From positions 1-43,754 of the forward strand of contig QMPQ01000004.1 of NCBI GenBank assembly GCA_003648635.1: a DNA stretch of 43,754 bases. The letters run 5' to 3'. The stretch is from Bacteroidota bacterium. Its GTDB lineage: Bacteria; Bacteroidota; Bacteroidia; Bacteroidales; GCA-2748055. A program made the translations under genes and the position numbers. The notes below the pieces were generated by a model. That model searched no databases. It worked only from the letters and a program-made list of their open reading frames with translations, and was not told where the DNA came from. The stretch's first letter is position 1, and each line of letters begins with the position of its first letter. This document shows, piece by piece, positions 34,925 through 43,112 of this stretch.

Positions 34925-35748
34925 AACGTGCAGTCATATACCTGATCTTATCCCTTGTTTGGACAGCACTGCTTCCCTTATCAGGAAGCGATCCAATAGT
35001 GAAAAACAAATTGTCAGGGATGGCTTTACCAGGAATTAATCTGGATCGGCCAGATATTGATTCCATATATAATATCGCCAACTCCTTGTACCAGCAGGGT
35101 CAGTATGAACAGGCTCTGGAACAATATAATGCAGTAATTCTGAGTGGCAAGGAATCAGCAGATCTCTATTACAATATGGGCAATGCCGCATACCGATCCA
35201 ATAGCATCGGTCATGCCATCCTCTACTATGAGAAAGCCCTAAAACTGGAGCCTGCCCACGAAGACGCAATACATAACCTGGATTTTGTTTCTCGTTATCG
35301 CCTCGATACCTTCGAGGAAGTACCTGTTTTGTTCCTGGGTACATGGATCGCTGGTTTTGTTCAGCTCTTCCCTGAGCATACCTGGAGCCTTCTGGCGCTG
35401 GTATTTTTTATAATCATCCTTACCGGGCTACTGGTCTTCCTGTTTTCCAGGCGTATGGTGCTCAAGAAGTCAGGTTTTATAAGTGGCCTTGTGGCCCTGG
35501 TGCTGTTTGTTATCACTATCTCCTCTGCTCTTTCCAGGCACAGGGATATTGTACATCCAGATACAGGCATTATACTTGCGCCATCAGTTGTGGTGCGCAG
35601 TTCACCAAGCGAAAGCGGAACAGAGCTCTTCATCTTGCATGAAGGGACCAAAATAAAGGTGAATGAAGAGGTCAGTGGCTGGCAGAACATCAAGCTTATT
35701 GATGGACGGGAAGGATGGATCATGGGCTTTGATTTTGAATCAATTTGA
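34921..35748 (+). CDS. batE: BatE, TPR-SH3 membrane protein
   Basis: This 275-residue BatE has a leader, a TPR pair (about 42-115, IANSLYQQGQYEQALEQYNA and YYNMGNAAYRSNSIGHAILY), two membrane helices (about 158-176 and 183-201) and a C-terminal bacterial SH3-like domain (about 215-270, VVVRSSPSESGTELFILHEG and GREGWIMGFDF). This matches BatE, the last member of the Bat operon. Its start overlaps batD. Its stop is 19 bases from the convergent acylphosphatase gene; the gap has a short TAGTTGA-TAATCAA stretch but no clear terminator. Confidence 0.94.
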   Translation: MKRAVIYLILSLVWTALLPLSGSDPIVKNKLSGMALPGINLDRPDIDSIYNIANSLYQQGQYEQALEQYNAVILSGKESADLYYNMGNAAYRSNSIGHAILYYEKALKLEPAHEDAIHNLDFVSRYRLDTFEEVPVLFLGTWIAGFVQLFPEHTWSLLALVFFIIILTGLLVFLFSRRMVLKKSGFISGLVALVLFVITISSALSRHRDIVHPDTGIILAPSVVVRSSPSESGTELFILHEGTKIKVNEEVSGWQNIKLIDGREGWIMGFDFESI

Positions 35749-35767
35749 GTGAGGTGGTAGTTGATAA

Positions 35768-36043
35768 TCAATTGTATAGAATGGTAAAAGGACCCAGTGC
35801 TTCTGGTTTCATCTCCCGTAGGTCAACTTTTTCCACCCAGCTGTAAGCGCTTCCCTCTCTGCACCAATTGATAAAGCTGGTGCAATTCTCCGTATCTCCA
35901 CAAAGCAATATCCTGACAGATCCATCAGCCAGGTTTTCCACCCAGCCTTTCAGACGCAGAAATCGGGCCTGCTTTCTTGCGGCTGCTCTGAATCCAACAC
36001 CCTGGACTCTTCCGGAAATTATAATTTCATACTGGCTGTGCAT
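35768..36043 (-). CDS. acyP: Acylphosphatase
   Basis: This is a 91-residue acylphosphatase with the phosphate loop GRVQGVGFR (Arg19) and the catalytic asparagine Asn37 in GWVENLADGSV. It hydrolyses carboxyl phosphates such as acyl phosphates. The size is typical and there is no leader. The gene follows the GAF/PAS sensor by six bases, so the two are probably co-transcribed. Whether acylphosphatase acts on the signalling pathway of its neighbours is unknown. Confidence 0.94.
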   Translation of the reverse strand: MHSQYEIIISGRVQGVGFRAAARKQARFLRLKGWVENLADGSVRILLCGDTENCTSFINWCREGSAYSWVEKVDLREMKPEALGPFTILYN

Positions 36044-36049
36044 AAGCAG

Positions 36050-38305
36050 TTACAGAATAATAAGTGTGTACAGCACTTCGTCAACCTGGTCGGTACTGAT
36101 CACCATAAGGCTTATCTCTTCGATTTTCCGGCCGGGTATCTGAAGTTCCTGTCCCTTAAATATGCCTGTGGTCTTGGTCCGGGCCGGATTGACAAATCCG
36201 GAGATTACATCTGAAGTAATGTCATCAGGAAAAAGCATCTCCACCCGGTTTCCGAGAACCGCCTTTTGCTTCATTTTCCATCGCTTCTGAGCGTGCCTGT
36301 TAAAGAAGAGAACAAATCCCAGGTTGTTGATGGTAATGACACTGTAGGGCAGTTCTTCCAGGACATGGATGTATTGTTTGATCCCCTTTTCGAACTTTGT
36401 GATCTCCTGCTTCCTAAGTTGATTGGACTCTTCCAGCTTCTTCTTCAGGTCAAGCGTAGCAAGGCTGAGCTCTTCCTCCTTAAGGATAAGTTTTTCATGT
36501 TGTTTCCTGGAGGCTAGTTCCATCTCTTTCTCCTTGGTCATTTCACTGGCCACAAAGATTACCTTCTCCACTTCACCATACATGTCGTTAACTGAAAGAA
36601 AAGTGGCCCTGAACCACAACTCCTCCTCAAATTTAGAACGCATTTTCAGTTGTCCCTGGAAGGCTTCCCCGAGAATCACTTTTTCCCAGATTTCATTGAA
36701 GCGTTCCTGCTCTGCAGTTCCAAAAAAATCAAAAACATTCATCTGCATAAGCTCCAGTTCGGTATACTTCATTGTGTTCCCAAACAGTGTGTTGCTCAAT
36801 TGGAGTTTTCCATCGGGTGAGAAGATCGCCTTGGCATTAAGGCGGTCAATGGCTTCGATCTGACCTTCAAAGTCAATGCTTTGCTTTTTCTGCTCAGTAG
36901 AATCAATGGCCAGAAAGAGTATTTTCTCAACGCTACCATCGTCGCGCCTTACGCCGGTATAGGTGGCCATGGTCCAGAGGTCCTGACCCAATTTTGTCTC
37001 ATGCTTCATATATCCTTCAAAGTGTTTTCCTCCCTTTGAAAGCTCGGCCCACAGAGAATTGAACCAGAGTAGGTCCTTCTCATTGATAAACATTGAAATA
37101 TGTTTCCCTTCTACCTCCCTGTTCCCCGAATAACCCAATTTTTTTAAAAATCTGGTGTTGGCATATATCAAGTTCCCATCTGTATCATAATCCGCGCGCA
37201 TCAGGGTGTGGTTTACCGTATTGGTAAAACTGATAAAAATCTCTGCTTGCTTGGCCCGCTCCTCCTGTGCCTGTTTAAGGGCTTCCATATTCTCTCTCAC
37301 CTGCTCTTCCTGAACCACCAGCCGGTCTGCCTGCGCCCTGGTTTCTTTCAGGAGCTGCTCCGTGCGCAAATTGCTCTCCATGGTAGAAATAGTAGTGGCT
37401 ATGTTCTCTGCCACGCGCTGAACAAACTGAATCTTATACGCTTCCAGCCGGTTAAAGGAGGCTATTTCAATGATCCCGAATACCTGGTCGTTCCATACCA
37501 GTGGCTCTATTAATAGATACCTGGGATTGGCTTTGCCCAGTCCCGAAGTGATGCTCAGGTATCCATCTTTGATTTTATCTGTATAGTATCCCTTTCTCTC
37601 TAATGCAGCGGCTCCAATCAGACCATCGCCCCATGCTATCCTCTTGCCGGGAAATTTCTTTCGTTTGTAGGCATGACATGCCACCATCTCCAGGTAAAGC
37701 TCCCCTTCATTCTCCCGGGCAAGAAACAAAGCTCCCTGGTTGGCTTCAAGATAGCGGATCAGTCCCGAAATCACACCATAGCTCATGGTTTCCATCTCAA
37801 AGGAGTGCTTACGCAGGATATCCCCAAATTCGGCCAGTCCTTCAGATATCCAATTTCTCTGGCGTTCATCCAGGCGGCGTTGCCGTTCCATCTCCCGGTT
37901 CCTAGTGAGTGAATCTTTTAATTTATTCAGTGTTTCGCTTAGCGTCTGGTCTGTAAGAGTCAGCTCAAAAGAGCTATGCAAATCCCCGGCAATCAGGAAG
38001 TGGATAAAACTTTTAATCTCTTCGTTTTTATCGGTCTCCTGTCTGATCCGTTCAGAAAGTGTATCCAGTTGCTTAAAGCGCCATTTGCCTATCCAGGCAC
38101 CAAAAAGCAGAGCGGGAATGGCAATAAGATCTAGAAGGAACAGGATGGGGAGATCGCTATGGACCTTTGCAATCGCTCTAAATGAGAAGGGAGTTTCCAG
38201 GGCATGAAGGAGCAGACCATACGCAGTGATTGTTAGAGTTGCTCCCAGTACAAAGCCAATTGCACCGTAACGGATGATCATCTCCTTTTTATTCACTTCT
38301 AACAT
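36050..38305 (-). CDS. Membrane GAF/PAS sensor protein without a kinase domain
   Basis: This 751-residue protein has two N-terminal helices (about 11-34 and 51-74), a HAMP-like coil (about 80-150), a GAF domain (about 160-315, GALFLARENEGELYLEMVAC), a coiled coil (315-360), and three PAS-type segments: about 365-480 (NLIYANTRFLKKLGYSG), about 485-600 (KLQLSNTLFGNTMKYTE) and about 650-751 (ELPYSVITINNLGFVLFFNR). A second coiled coil lies near 600-650. No H-box, ATPase, GGDEF, EAL or phosphatase domain can be found, so the output must be through partners. It is divergent from a lone receiver protein 61 bases away, which may be its partner. Confidence 0.88.
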   Translation of the reverse strand: MLEVNKKEMIIRYGAIGFVLGATLTITAYGLLLHALETPFSFRAIAKVHSDLPILFLLDLIAIPALLFGAWIGKWRFKQLDTLSERIRQETDKNEEIKSFIHFLIAGDLHSSFELTLTDQTLSETLNKLKDSLTRNREMERQRRLDERQRNWISEGLAEFGDILRKHSFEMETMSYGVISGLIRYLEANQGALFLARENEGELYLEMVACHAYKRKKFPGKRIAWGDGLIGAAALERKGYYTDKIKDGYLSITSGLGKANPRYLLIEPLVWNDQVFGIIEIASFNRLEAYKIQFVQRVAENIATTISTMESNLRTEQLLKETRAQADRLVVQEEQVRENMEALKQAQEERAKQAEIFISFTNTVNHTLMRADYDTDGNLIYANTRFLKKLGYSGNREVEGKHISMFINEKDLLWFNSLWAELSKGGKHFEGYMKHETKLGQDLWTMATYTGVRRDDGSVEKILFLAIDSTEQKKQSIDFEGQIEAIDRLNAKAIFSPDGKLQLSNTLFGNTMKYTELELMQMNVFDFFGTAEQERFNEIWEKVILGEAFQGQLKMRSKFEEELWFRATFLSVNDMYGEVEKVIFVASEMTKEKEMELASRKQHEKLILKEEELSLATLDLKKKLEESNQLRKQEITKFEKGIKQYIHVLEELPYSVITINNLGFVLFFNRHAQKRWKMKQKAVLGNRVEMLFPDDITSDVISGFVNPARTKTTGIFKGQELQIPGRKIEEISLMVISTDQVDEVLYTLIIL

Positions 38306-38344
38306 CCACTCCTTCTGTAAGCATTAAATTTAGTTAATATTTTC

Positions 38345-38352
38345 TACTTTTG
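38345..38352 (+). promoter_or_regulatory. Candidate -7 promoter box for the response regulator
   Basis: TACTTTTG exactly matches TAnnTTTG and lies 14 bases before the first in-frame ATG (38367) of the receiver gene. The later ATG at 38379 would give a leader of about 20 bases. The box lies in the gap shared with the divergent sensor gene. Confidence 0.55.
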
Positions 38353-38366
38353 TTACCTGATTGAAA

Positions 38367-38747
38367 ATGCACATGGCCATGCTGAGAATCCTGGTTGTAG
38401 ATGATATATATACGAATCGTTACTTGCTTTCCGAATTAATTAAACTAACAGGAAATGAGGCTGTGCCTGCTGAGAACGGGGAACAGGCCATTGAAATTCT
38501 GAAGAGTCAGGAGATCCATATGATATTCATGGATATTGAGATGCCGGTTATGAATGGTGTCGAAACCACTCAATATATACGTAATGAGATGGCTGCACCC
38601 CTGAATGCGCTACCAATCATTGCACTTACCGCCCACAATCCGGAACTTTTTTTTGAAGATTTTTCAGAAGCAGGCTTTGATGAGTTGATTACCAAACCTT
38701 ATTCCGTAGAGAAGATAAGGACCAAGATCAGAGAGCTGGCGGCTTAG
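38367..38747 (+). CDS. Receiver-only response regulator (CheY-like)
   Basis: This single-domain receiver has about 122-126 residues. Acidic pocket Asp-Asp is in ILVVDDIYTN, the phospho-acceptor in MIFMDIEMPVMNG (Asp52 counting from the ATG at 38379), the threonine in IALTAHN and the lysine in ITKPYS. There is no output domain. Three in-frame ATGs (38367, 38373, 38379) and a TTG at 38361 precede the conserved LRILVVDD; 38379 is the best fit to family N-termini and to the promoter. It is probably phosphorylated by a hybrid kinase elsewhere or acts with the divergent GAF/PAS sensor. Confidence 0.92.
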   Translation: MHMAMLRILVVDDIYTNRYLLSELIKLTGNEAVPAENGEQAIEILKSQEIHMIFMDIEMPVMNGVETTQYIRNEMAAPLNALPIIALTAHNPELFFEDFSEAGFDELITKPYSVEKIRTKIRELAA

Positions 38748-38757
38748 ATTCTCTTTG

Positions 38758-39225
38758 TCAGAACTTTCTATATATCAGATCCATAATCCCAGTTAATGCA
38801 AGCCGGTCCACCTCGCTAAATGAGTCAAGGCGGTCGGAATCAACATCAAAAATGGCCACGATCTCACCATCTTGATTAAAAACGGGTAGCGTAATCTCAG
38901 ATTTAGACCTGGAATCGCAGCTTATATGTCCGGGGAAGGCATGAACATCTGACACTATAACTGGTGCTGCATTATTCAAGGCTGCCCAACAAACCCCCTT
39001 GTCTTTTTCAAGTTCCTGACAGGCTACGGGACCCTGGTAGGGCCCCACTATCAGCTTGCCAGATTTGAACATGTAAAATCCAGTCCAGAAAAAGTGATCC
39101 ATTTTATGGTGTAGAACAGCACATATGCTGGCCATTCTCGCTAGAGGGTCTTCTGTTTTTGGCACAAGGGTCTCCAATTGCTTATAAATACGGGTATAAC
39201 GTCCTTCCTTCTTTTTATCTTCCAT
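38758..39225 (-). CDS. msrC: Free methionine-(R)-sulfoxide reductase (GAF domain)
   Basis: This is a 155-residue GAF-domain protein of the fRMsr family, which reduces free methionine-(R)-sulfoxide. Three cysteines match the enzyme: Cys69 (VACQ), Cys79 (GVCW) and Cys103 (HISCDSRSKSE), with the same 10- and 24-residue spacing as in the E. coli enzyme. The FFWTGFYMF and IFDVDSDRLDSFSEVD segments are also typical. It is cytoplasmic. It is divergent from prfC, and its own promoter box lies 24 bases from the ATG. It adds to the oxidative-stress theme of the nearby Bat operon, although the two are not linked. Confidence 0.92.
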   Translation of the reverse strand: MEDKKKEGRYTRIYKQLETLVPKTEDPLARMASICAVLHHKMDHFFWTGFYMFKSGKLIVGPYQGPVACQELEKDKGVCWAALNNAAPVIVSDVHAFPGHISCDSRSKSEITLPVFNQDGEIVAIFDVDSDRLDSFSEVDRLALTGIMDLIYRKF

Positions 39226-39248
39226 TTAAATTCACCTTAATGGGTTCC

Positions 39249-39256
39249 CAAAAATA
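39249..39256 (-). promoter_or_regulatory. Candidate -7 promoter box for msrC
   Basis: On the minus strand this reads TATTTTTG, an exact TAnnTTTG match, giving a leader of about 17 bases before the msrC ATG at 39225. It lies only eight bases from the prfC box on the other strand, so the two promoters must compete for the same site. Confidence 0.55.
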
Positions 39257-39264
39257 GGAATTAT

Positions 39265-39272
39265 TATCTTTG
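39265..39272 (+). promoter_or_regulatory. Candidate -7 promoter box for prfC
   Basis: TATCTTTG exactly matches TAnnTTTG and is followed by C-C, like many strong Bacteroidota promoters. The prfC ATG at 39289 is 17 bases further on, giving a leader of about 10 bases. Confidence 0.6.
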
Positions 39273-39288
39273 CCGCTCATTTTCAAGG

Positions 39289-40866
39289 ATGAAGTTAAAA
39301 GAAGAGATAGAGAGGCGGAGAACCTTTGCCATTGTTAGTCACCCCGATGCGGGTAAAACTACACTAACCGAGAAGTTTCTGCTTTTCGGGGGAGCCATTA
39401 ATGTGGCAGGCGCCGTAAAGTCCAATAAAATCAAAAAGACCGCCACCTCAGATTTTATGGAGATCGAGAAGCAGAGGGGGATCTCTGTGGCTACCTCTGT
39501 CATGGGCTTCGAATATGGAGGAAAAAAGATCAATATCCTGGATACACCTGGTCACCAGGATTTTGCAGAAGATACCTTCAGGACCCTTACGGCAGCCGAT
39601 AGTGTCATCATCGTGATCGATGCTGCCAAGGGGGTGGAGGCGCAGACCAGGAAACTGATGAATGTTTGCCGGATGCGGAAAACTCCAGTGATGGTATTTG
39701 TTAATAAGCTGGACCGTCCTGCACTGGATCCATTCGAGCTACTGGATGAGATAGAACAGGAACTGGAGATTCATGTTCACCCATTAAGCTGGCCTGTGAG
39801 TATGGGACCCGATTTCAGGGGTGTCTACAACCGTTTCGAAGAAAAGTTCCGTTCCTTCAGCAGCAAGAGCAAGCAAACAATTGGTGAACGGGTGGAGTTC
39901 ACTGACCTGAAGGATCCCGAATTTCAAAAACACATTGCACCACATGCCGACCGCTTAGAGGAAGAACTTGAACTCATCGGAGGGGTTTATCCTGAATTTA
40001 TACGGGAAGATTACCTGGTGGGAAGAACGGCTCCACTCTTTTTTGGTTCGGCCCTGAATAATTTTGGGGTACAGGATATCCTCGACAGCTTTGTTCAGAT
40101 AGCCCCTTCGCCCGGTACGATAGAGACTGAAGAGCGGAAGGTGGAGCCTTTTGAAGATAAATTTTCAGGTTTCGTATTTAAGATCCATGCAAATATGGAT
40201 CCAAAACACCGCGACCGTCTGGCCTTTATCAAAATTGTATCGGGCAAATTTGAACGAAATAAAACCTACGTACATGTCAGAAGCGGCAGGAAAATGAAAT
40301 TCTCCAGTCCCACCTCCTTTATGGCGGAAAAGAAATCTGTCATCGATGAGGCTTGTCCGGGCGATATTGTCGGAGTTCATGATACTGGAGTTTTCAAGAT
40401 CGGCGATGCAGTCACAGAAGGGGAGAAGTTACAGTTCCAGGGAATGCCAAGTTTTTCACCGGAGATGTTCCGCTATGTGGAAAATAACGATCCCATGAAA
40501 TTTAAGCAATTGGCAAAAGGCCTGGAACAATTAATGGATGAAGGGGTTGCTCAACTCTTTGTTAGTGTTGCCAATGGCCGGAGAATTATTGGTACTGTAG
40601 GAGCACTTCAGTTCGATGTGATCCAGTACCGCCTTGAACATGAATATGGTGCCAGATGCAGATATGAACAGCTTCCCATGCACAAAGCATGCTGGATAGA
40701 GACGGATAACTCAGAAAAATTGAAAGATTTCAGGCTCAGGAAATACCAGCAACTTGCTACAGATAAAGAGGGTCGTGAGCTCTATATGGCTGAATCACCC
40801 TATGCACTGCAGATGGCTCGCGATAATTTCCCGGAAATCACCTTCCATTTCACTTCCGAATTCTGA
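39289..40866 (+). CDS. prfC: Peptide chain release factor 3
   Basis: This 525-residue translational GTPase recycles release factors 1 and 2 from the ribosome. The P-loop is SHPDAGKT (17-24), switch II is in ILDTPGHQDFAEDTF, and the guanine motif is in FVNKLDRPALDP. A sensitive RF3-type segment GDIVGVHDTGVFKIGD lies in domain II. Length is close to the E. coli enzyme (529). Convergent with the CotH gene, from which its TGA is separated by three bases. Confidence 0.96.
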   Translation: MKLKEEIERRRTFAIVSHPDAGKTTLTEKFLLFGGAINVAGAVKSNKIKKTATSDFMEIEKQRGISVATSVMGFEYGGKKINILDTPGHQDFAEDTFRTLTAADSVIIVIDAAKGVEAQTRKLMNVCRMRKTPVMVFVNKLDRPALDPFELLDEIEQELEIHVHPLSWPVSMGPDFRGVYNRFEEKFRSFSSKSKQTIGERVEFTDLKDPEFQKHIAPHADRLEEELELIGGVYPEFIREDYLVGRTAPLFFGSALNNFGVQDILDSFVQIAPSPGTIETEERKVEPFEDKFSGFVFKIHANMDPKHRDRLAFIKIVSGKFERNKTYVHVRSGRKMKFSSPTSFMAEKKSVIDEACPGDIVGVHDTGVFKIGDAVTEGEKLQFQGMPSFSPEMFRYVENNDPMKFKQLAKGLEQLMDEGVAQLFVSVANGRRIIGTVGALQFDVIQYRLEHEYGARCRYEQLPMHKACWIETDNSEKLKDFRLRKYQQLATDKEGRELYMAESPYALQMARDNFPEITFHFTSEF

Positions 40867-40869
40867 TTA

Positions 40870-42405
40870 TCAATCGAAATTCTGGTCAAGATATTCCAGG
40901 CGAAGTGCAGTCCATTGAGTAAAATACAGGAGTTCCTGATCGATGTCGATGTCCACACCCTCCCATCTGTTGTTTTCCCGTTCAATGGCTCCACTCTGTT
41001 TCAGCAGATCTGTATATAACCGGGCAGGAGCCAGCAGTGAATCCAGTTGAAAGATGGATTCCCGGTAATGCTCCCACCTGTCTTCCAGCAGATCGTTGAA
41101 CTCTTCCACATCCAGCTCCATAAGTCGCTTATAAAGATTGTTTTCAAGCATGCCATTGGAAGTGCTTTCTCCTCCATGCCACATGATTCCCCAGGAAGCC
41201 TCCAGGTCCCAGGGCATTATCAGGAATCGGGATTCATCCGCATACCTGGTCAGGAAGTAATTTTTGATGATGTTGTCGTGGGCCAGAAGCAGGTTGGTAA
41301 AGAGGTAGTAGTCTGCTGCAGCATCCAGGTTGAGCAGGGTGTCAATCTTCACTATGAACATTTCGTCCTCATCCAGGACCACAGTTTTTCTAAGTTCAGC
41401 AAGGGGTTCCCAATGGTAGAGATGATCTGGATAGACCTGCTCCCAGCCATCCCATATCATGGATGAGCCGGGTTCACTGGAATAGCTTTGAAAAGCGGTG
41501 GCTCCTCCGTTCCAGTCAATGGCCTTGTAGAGAACTCCTTCCGCGCCGGCAGCAGCAGAAAGGTTGATCAAAGTTTCATCCAACCTTTCTGAGAGACAGT
41601 AGAGCCCCATATATCTCTGGTTGATAAACAGCTCTATGTACTCACATTGAATACCGGGATTAAGCGTTCTGAATGGCGTTTCATGCTTACTTTCCCACAT
41701 CTTCTCCCAGATTTCAAATGAAAGCTTATTGCGCATACGCAGGGGATCGATATACATGGCATCCAGAATCCAGTCTTCGCCATTCCTCAGACCCAATAAT
41801 GGTGCCTTTCTATCCTTCCCATAGCTGTCTTCCCATAATTCCAGGCCATAGGCCTTTTTCTCATGCAAAGCAGAGGTCCTGCCACGAATTTCTATTCCGG
41901 CATAACTTGTATAAACACGCGTCTCGCTGGCTCCATCCTTCACATTCGCATAAGCAAGTTCCATCGATGAAAGCACCTTGGGTTCATCTGGAATCATTAT
42001 TTCAGTTTGAATTTGAATCAGTGGTAGCTTTGTGAAATAGAGCTGATAGCTATCTGTTATATTGCCACTTCGGGCAGTCACAATATAGGGGCGGTTAAGT
42101 ACCACTTCACCCAGATCGTTCTCTTCATTCTCTTTCAGTTCGATACCATCGATTTCAACCGATTGATAAGCTCCGAAGCATACTAAAGGCGAGAATGAGC
42201 TGATGGTATCATATGGCAGGGTATAGAGTAGCAGATGCTCTTCCAGATCGGTAAATGCAAATACCCCATCAAATCCAAGTACCCGCAAGGGCATGCTCCA
42301 CACCTCGGGCTCCTCCAGGGGCATCTCCTTGTAACAACTCTCCATAAGTACAGCAGCAAAAGCTACAAGGAGGAAGATTGTCTTATAAGGGCCCGGAGCA
42401 ATCAA
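40870..42405 (-). CDS. CotH-kinase family lipoprotein
   Basis: This is a 511-residue exported CotH-family protein. The start is TTG, whose TGA overlap with the DUF2490 gene (TTGA) gives the leader MIAPGPYKTIFLLVAFAAVL and a cysteine near 24; the next ATG would lose it. An N-terminal beta domain (about 30-165) precedes the CotH kinase domain (about 165-480), with RGRTSALHEKKAYGLELWE, MRNKLSFEIW, YMGLYCLSERLDE, LLLAHDNIIKNYFLTR and MPWDLEASWG, the last providing the likely metal aspartate. CotH proteins are atypical secreted protein kinases, first known from spore coats. The targets may be the neighbouring beta-helix or barrel proteins, which is inference. Confidence 0.9.
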   Translation of the reverse strand: MIAPGPYKTIFLLVAFAAVLMESCYKEMPLEEPEVWSMPLRVLGFDGVFAFTDLEEHLLLYTLPYDTISSFSPLVCFGAYQSVEIDGIELKENEENDLGEVVLNRPYIVTARSGNITDSYQLYFTKLPLIQIQTEIMIPDEPKVLSSMELAYANVKDGASETRVYTSYAGIEIRGRTSALHEKKAYGLELWEDSYGKDRKAPLLGLRNGEDWILDAMYIDPLRMRNKLSFEIWEKMWESKHETPFRTLNPGIQCEYIELFINQRYMGLYCLSERLDETLINLSAAAGAEGVLYKAIDWNGGATAFQSYSSEPGSSMIWDGWEQVYPDHLYHWEPLAELRKTVVLDEDEMFIVKIDTLLNLDAAADYYLFTNLLLAHDNIIKNYFLTRYADESRFLIMPWDLEASWGIMWHGGESTSNGMLENNLYKRLMELDVEEFNDLLEDRWEHYRESIFQLDSLLAPARLYTDLLKQSGAIERENNRWEGVDIDIDQELLYFTQWTALRLEYLDQNFD

Positions 42406-43112
42406 AACTGGTATTTATATCTTACTTTAAACTGGTATATCATGGCCGGTTCAAGATCTGCAAACTCCCTGTTGAAACCAAAGCCGAAATCAAAGGATCC
42501 AATTTTGCCTGGTTCATAAACAAGACCTCCAACAACACGTATGTACTCTAATTCAGCATTGTAGTCAGGTCGGAACAGCTGAAAGAGTTCGGCTGAAATA
42601 TAGGGTTTAATTTTTTGTAAATCATTGTAACGAATCCGGATACGGTGTCTTACATACTTCTCAAAATCGGCCGCCTGGTCAAGGAGATTAAAACCCTCCA
42701 CCTCTTTCTGGTATCTCAGCCGGTAGTATATGGTAATAAAGTCCAGTCGTCCCTTGTACCTCAGATCAAGATTATAACGTGTCAGGGTTTCATAGCTGCC
42801 ATCAGATTTCCTGTCCCTTGTATACCTGTATCCGCCCTCCAGGGCAAAGTTTTTATTGATCCGGTACTGCAATCCCGCTTCTGTGAAAAAGTTATTGATC
42901 TCACTGATATCATGCTTGAACCTGATCTCTTCCTGCAGGGAAAGGGTCCAGGTTTTCTTCCAGGTTTTTTCAATTGCAGCGCCTGTCCAGAGCTGCAAGT
43001 CCTGGACCACCTTTGTGTCCTGAGCTGACAATTGCATAAAAACAGCCAGAAGCGGGATGATGTACAGAAAGCGAATGGGACCACGTTTATATGTCACTTG
43101 AGGTCTATTCAT
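42402..43112 (-). CDS. DUF2490 outer-membrane beta-barrel protein
   Basis: This 236-residue protein has a leader (to about 30, ending MQLSAQ) and then the DUF2490 pattern of about ten amphipathic beta strands with alternating charged and aromatic residues, for example FALEGGYRYTRDRK, YNLDLRYKGRLDFITIYYRL and a C-terminal MIYQFKVRYKYQF. The last residue is phenylalanine, as in outer-membrane barrels. DUF2490 proteins are of unknown function. The gene overlaps its neighbours on both sides (8 and 4 bases), so the three proteins are probably made in coordinated amounts. Confidence 0.9.
   Translation of the reverse strand: MNRPQVTYKRGPIRFLYIIPLLAVFMQLSAQDTKVVQDLQLWTGAAIEKTWKKTWTLSLQEEIRFKHDISEINNFFTEAGLQYRINKNFALEGGYRYTRDRKSDGSYETLTRYNLDLRYKGRLDFITIYYRLRYQKEVEGFNLLDQAADFEKYVRHRIRIRYNDLQKIKPYISAELFQLFRPDYNAELEYIRVVGGLVYEPGKIGSFDFGFGFNREFADLEPAMIYQFKVRYKYQF

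Noticed and set aside
35749-35767. TTGATAATCAA palindrome between batE and acyP as a terminator or operator
   Set aside because: The stem is only five bases and A/T-rich with no T-run; I mention it only as part of the heptad pattern.
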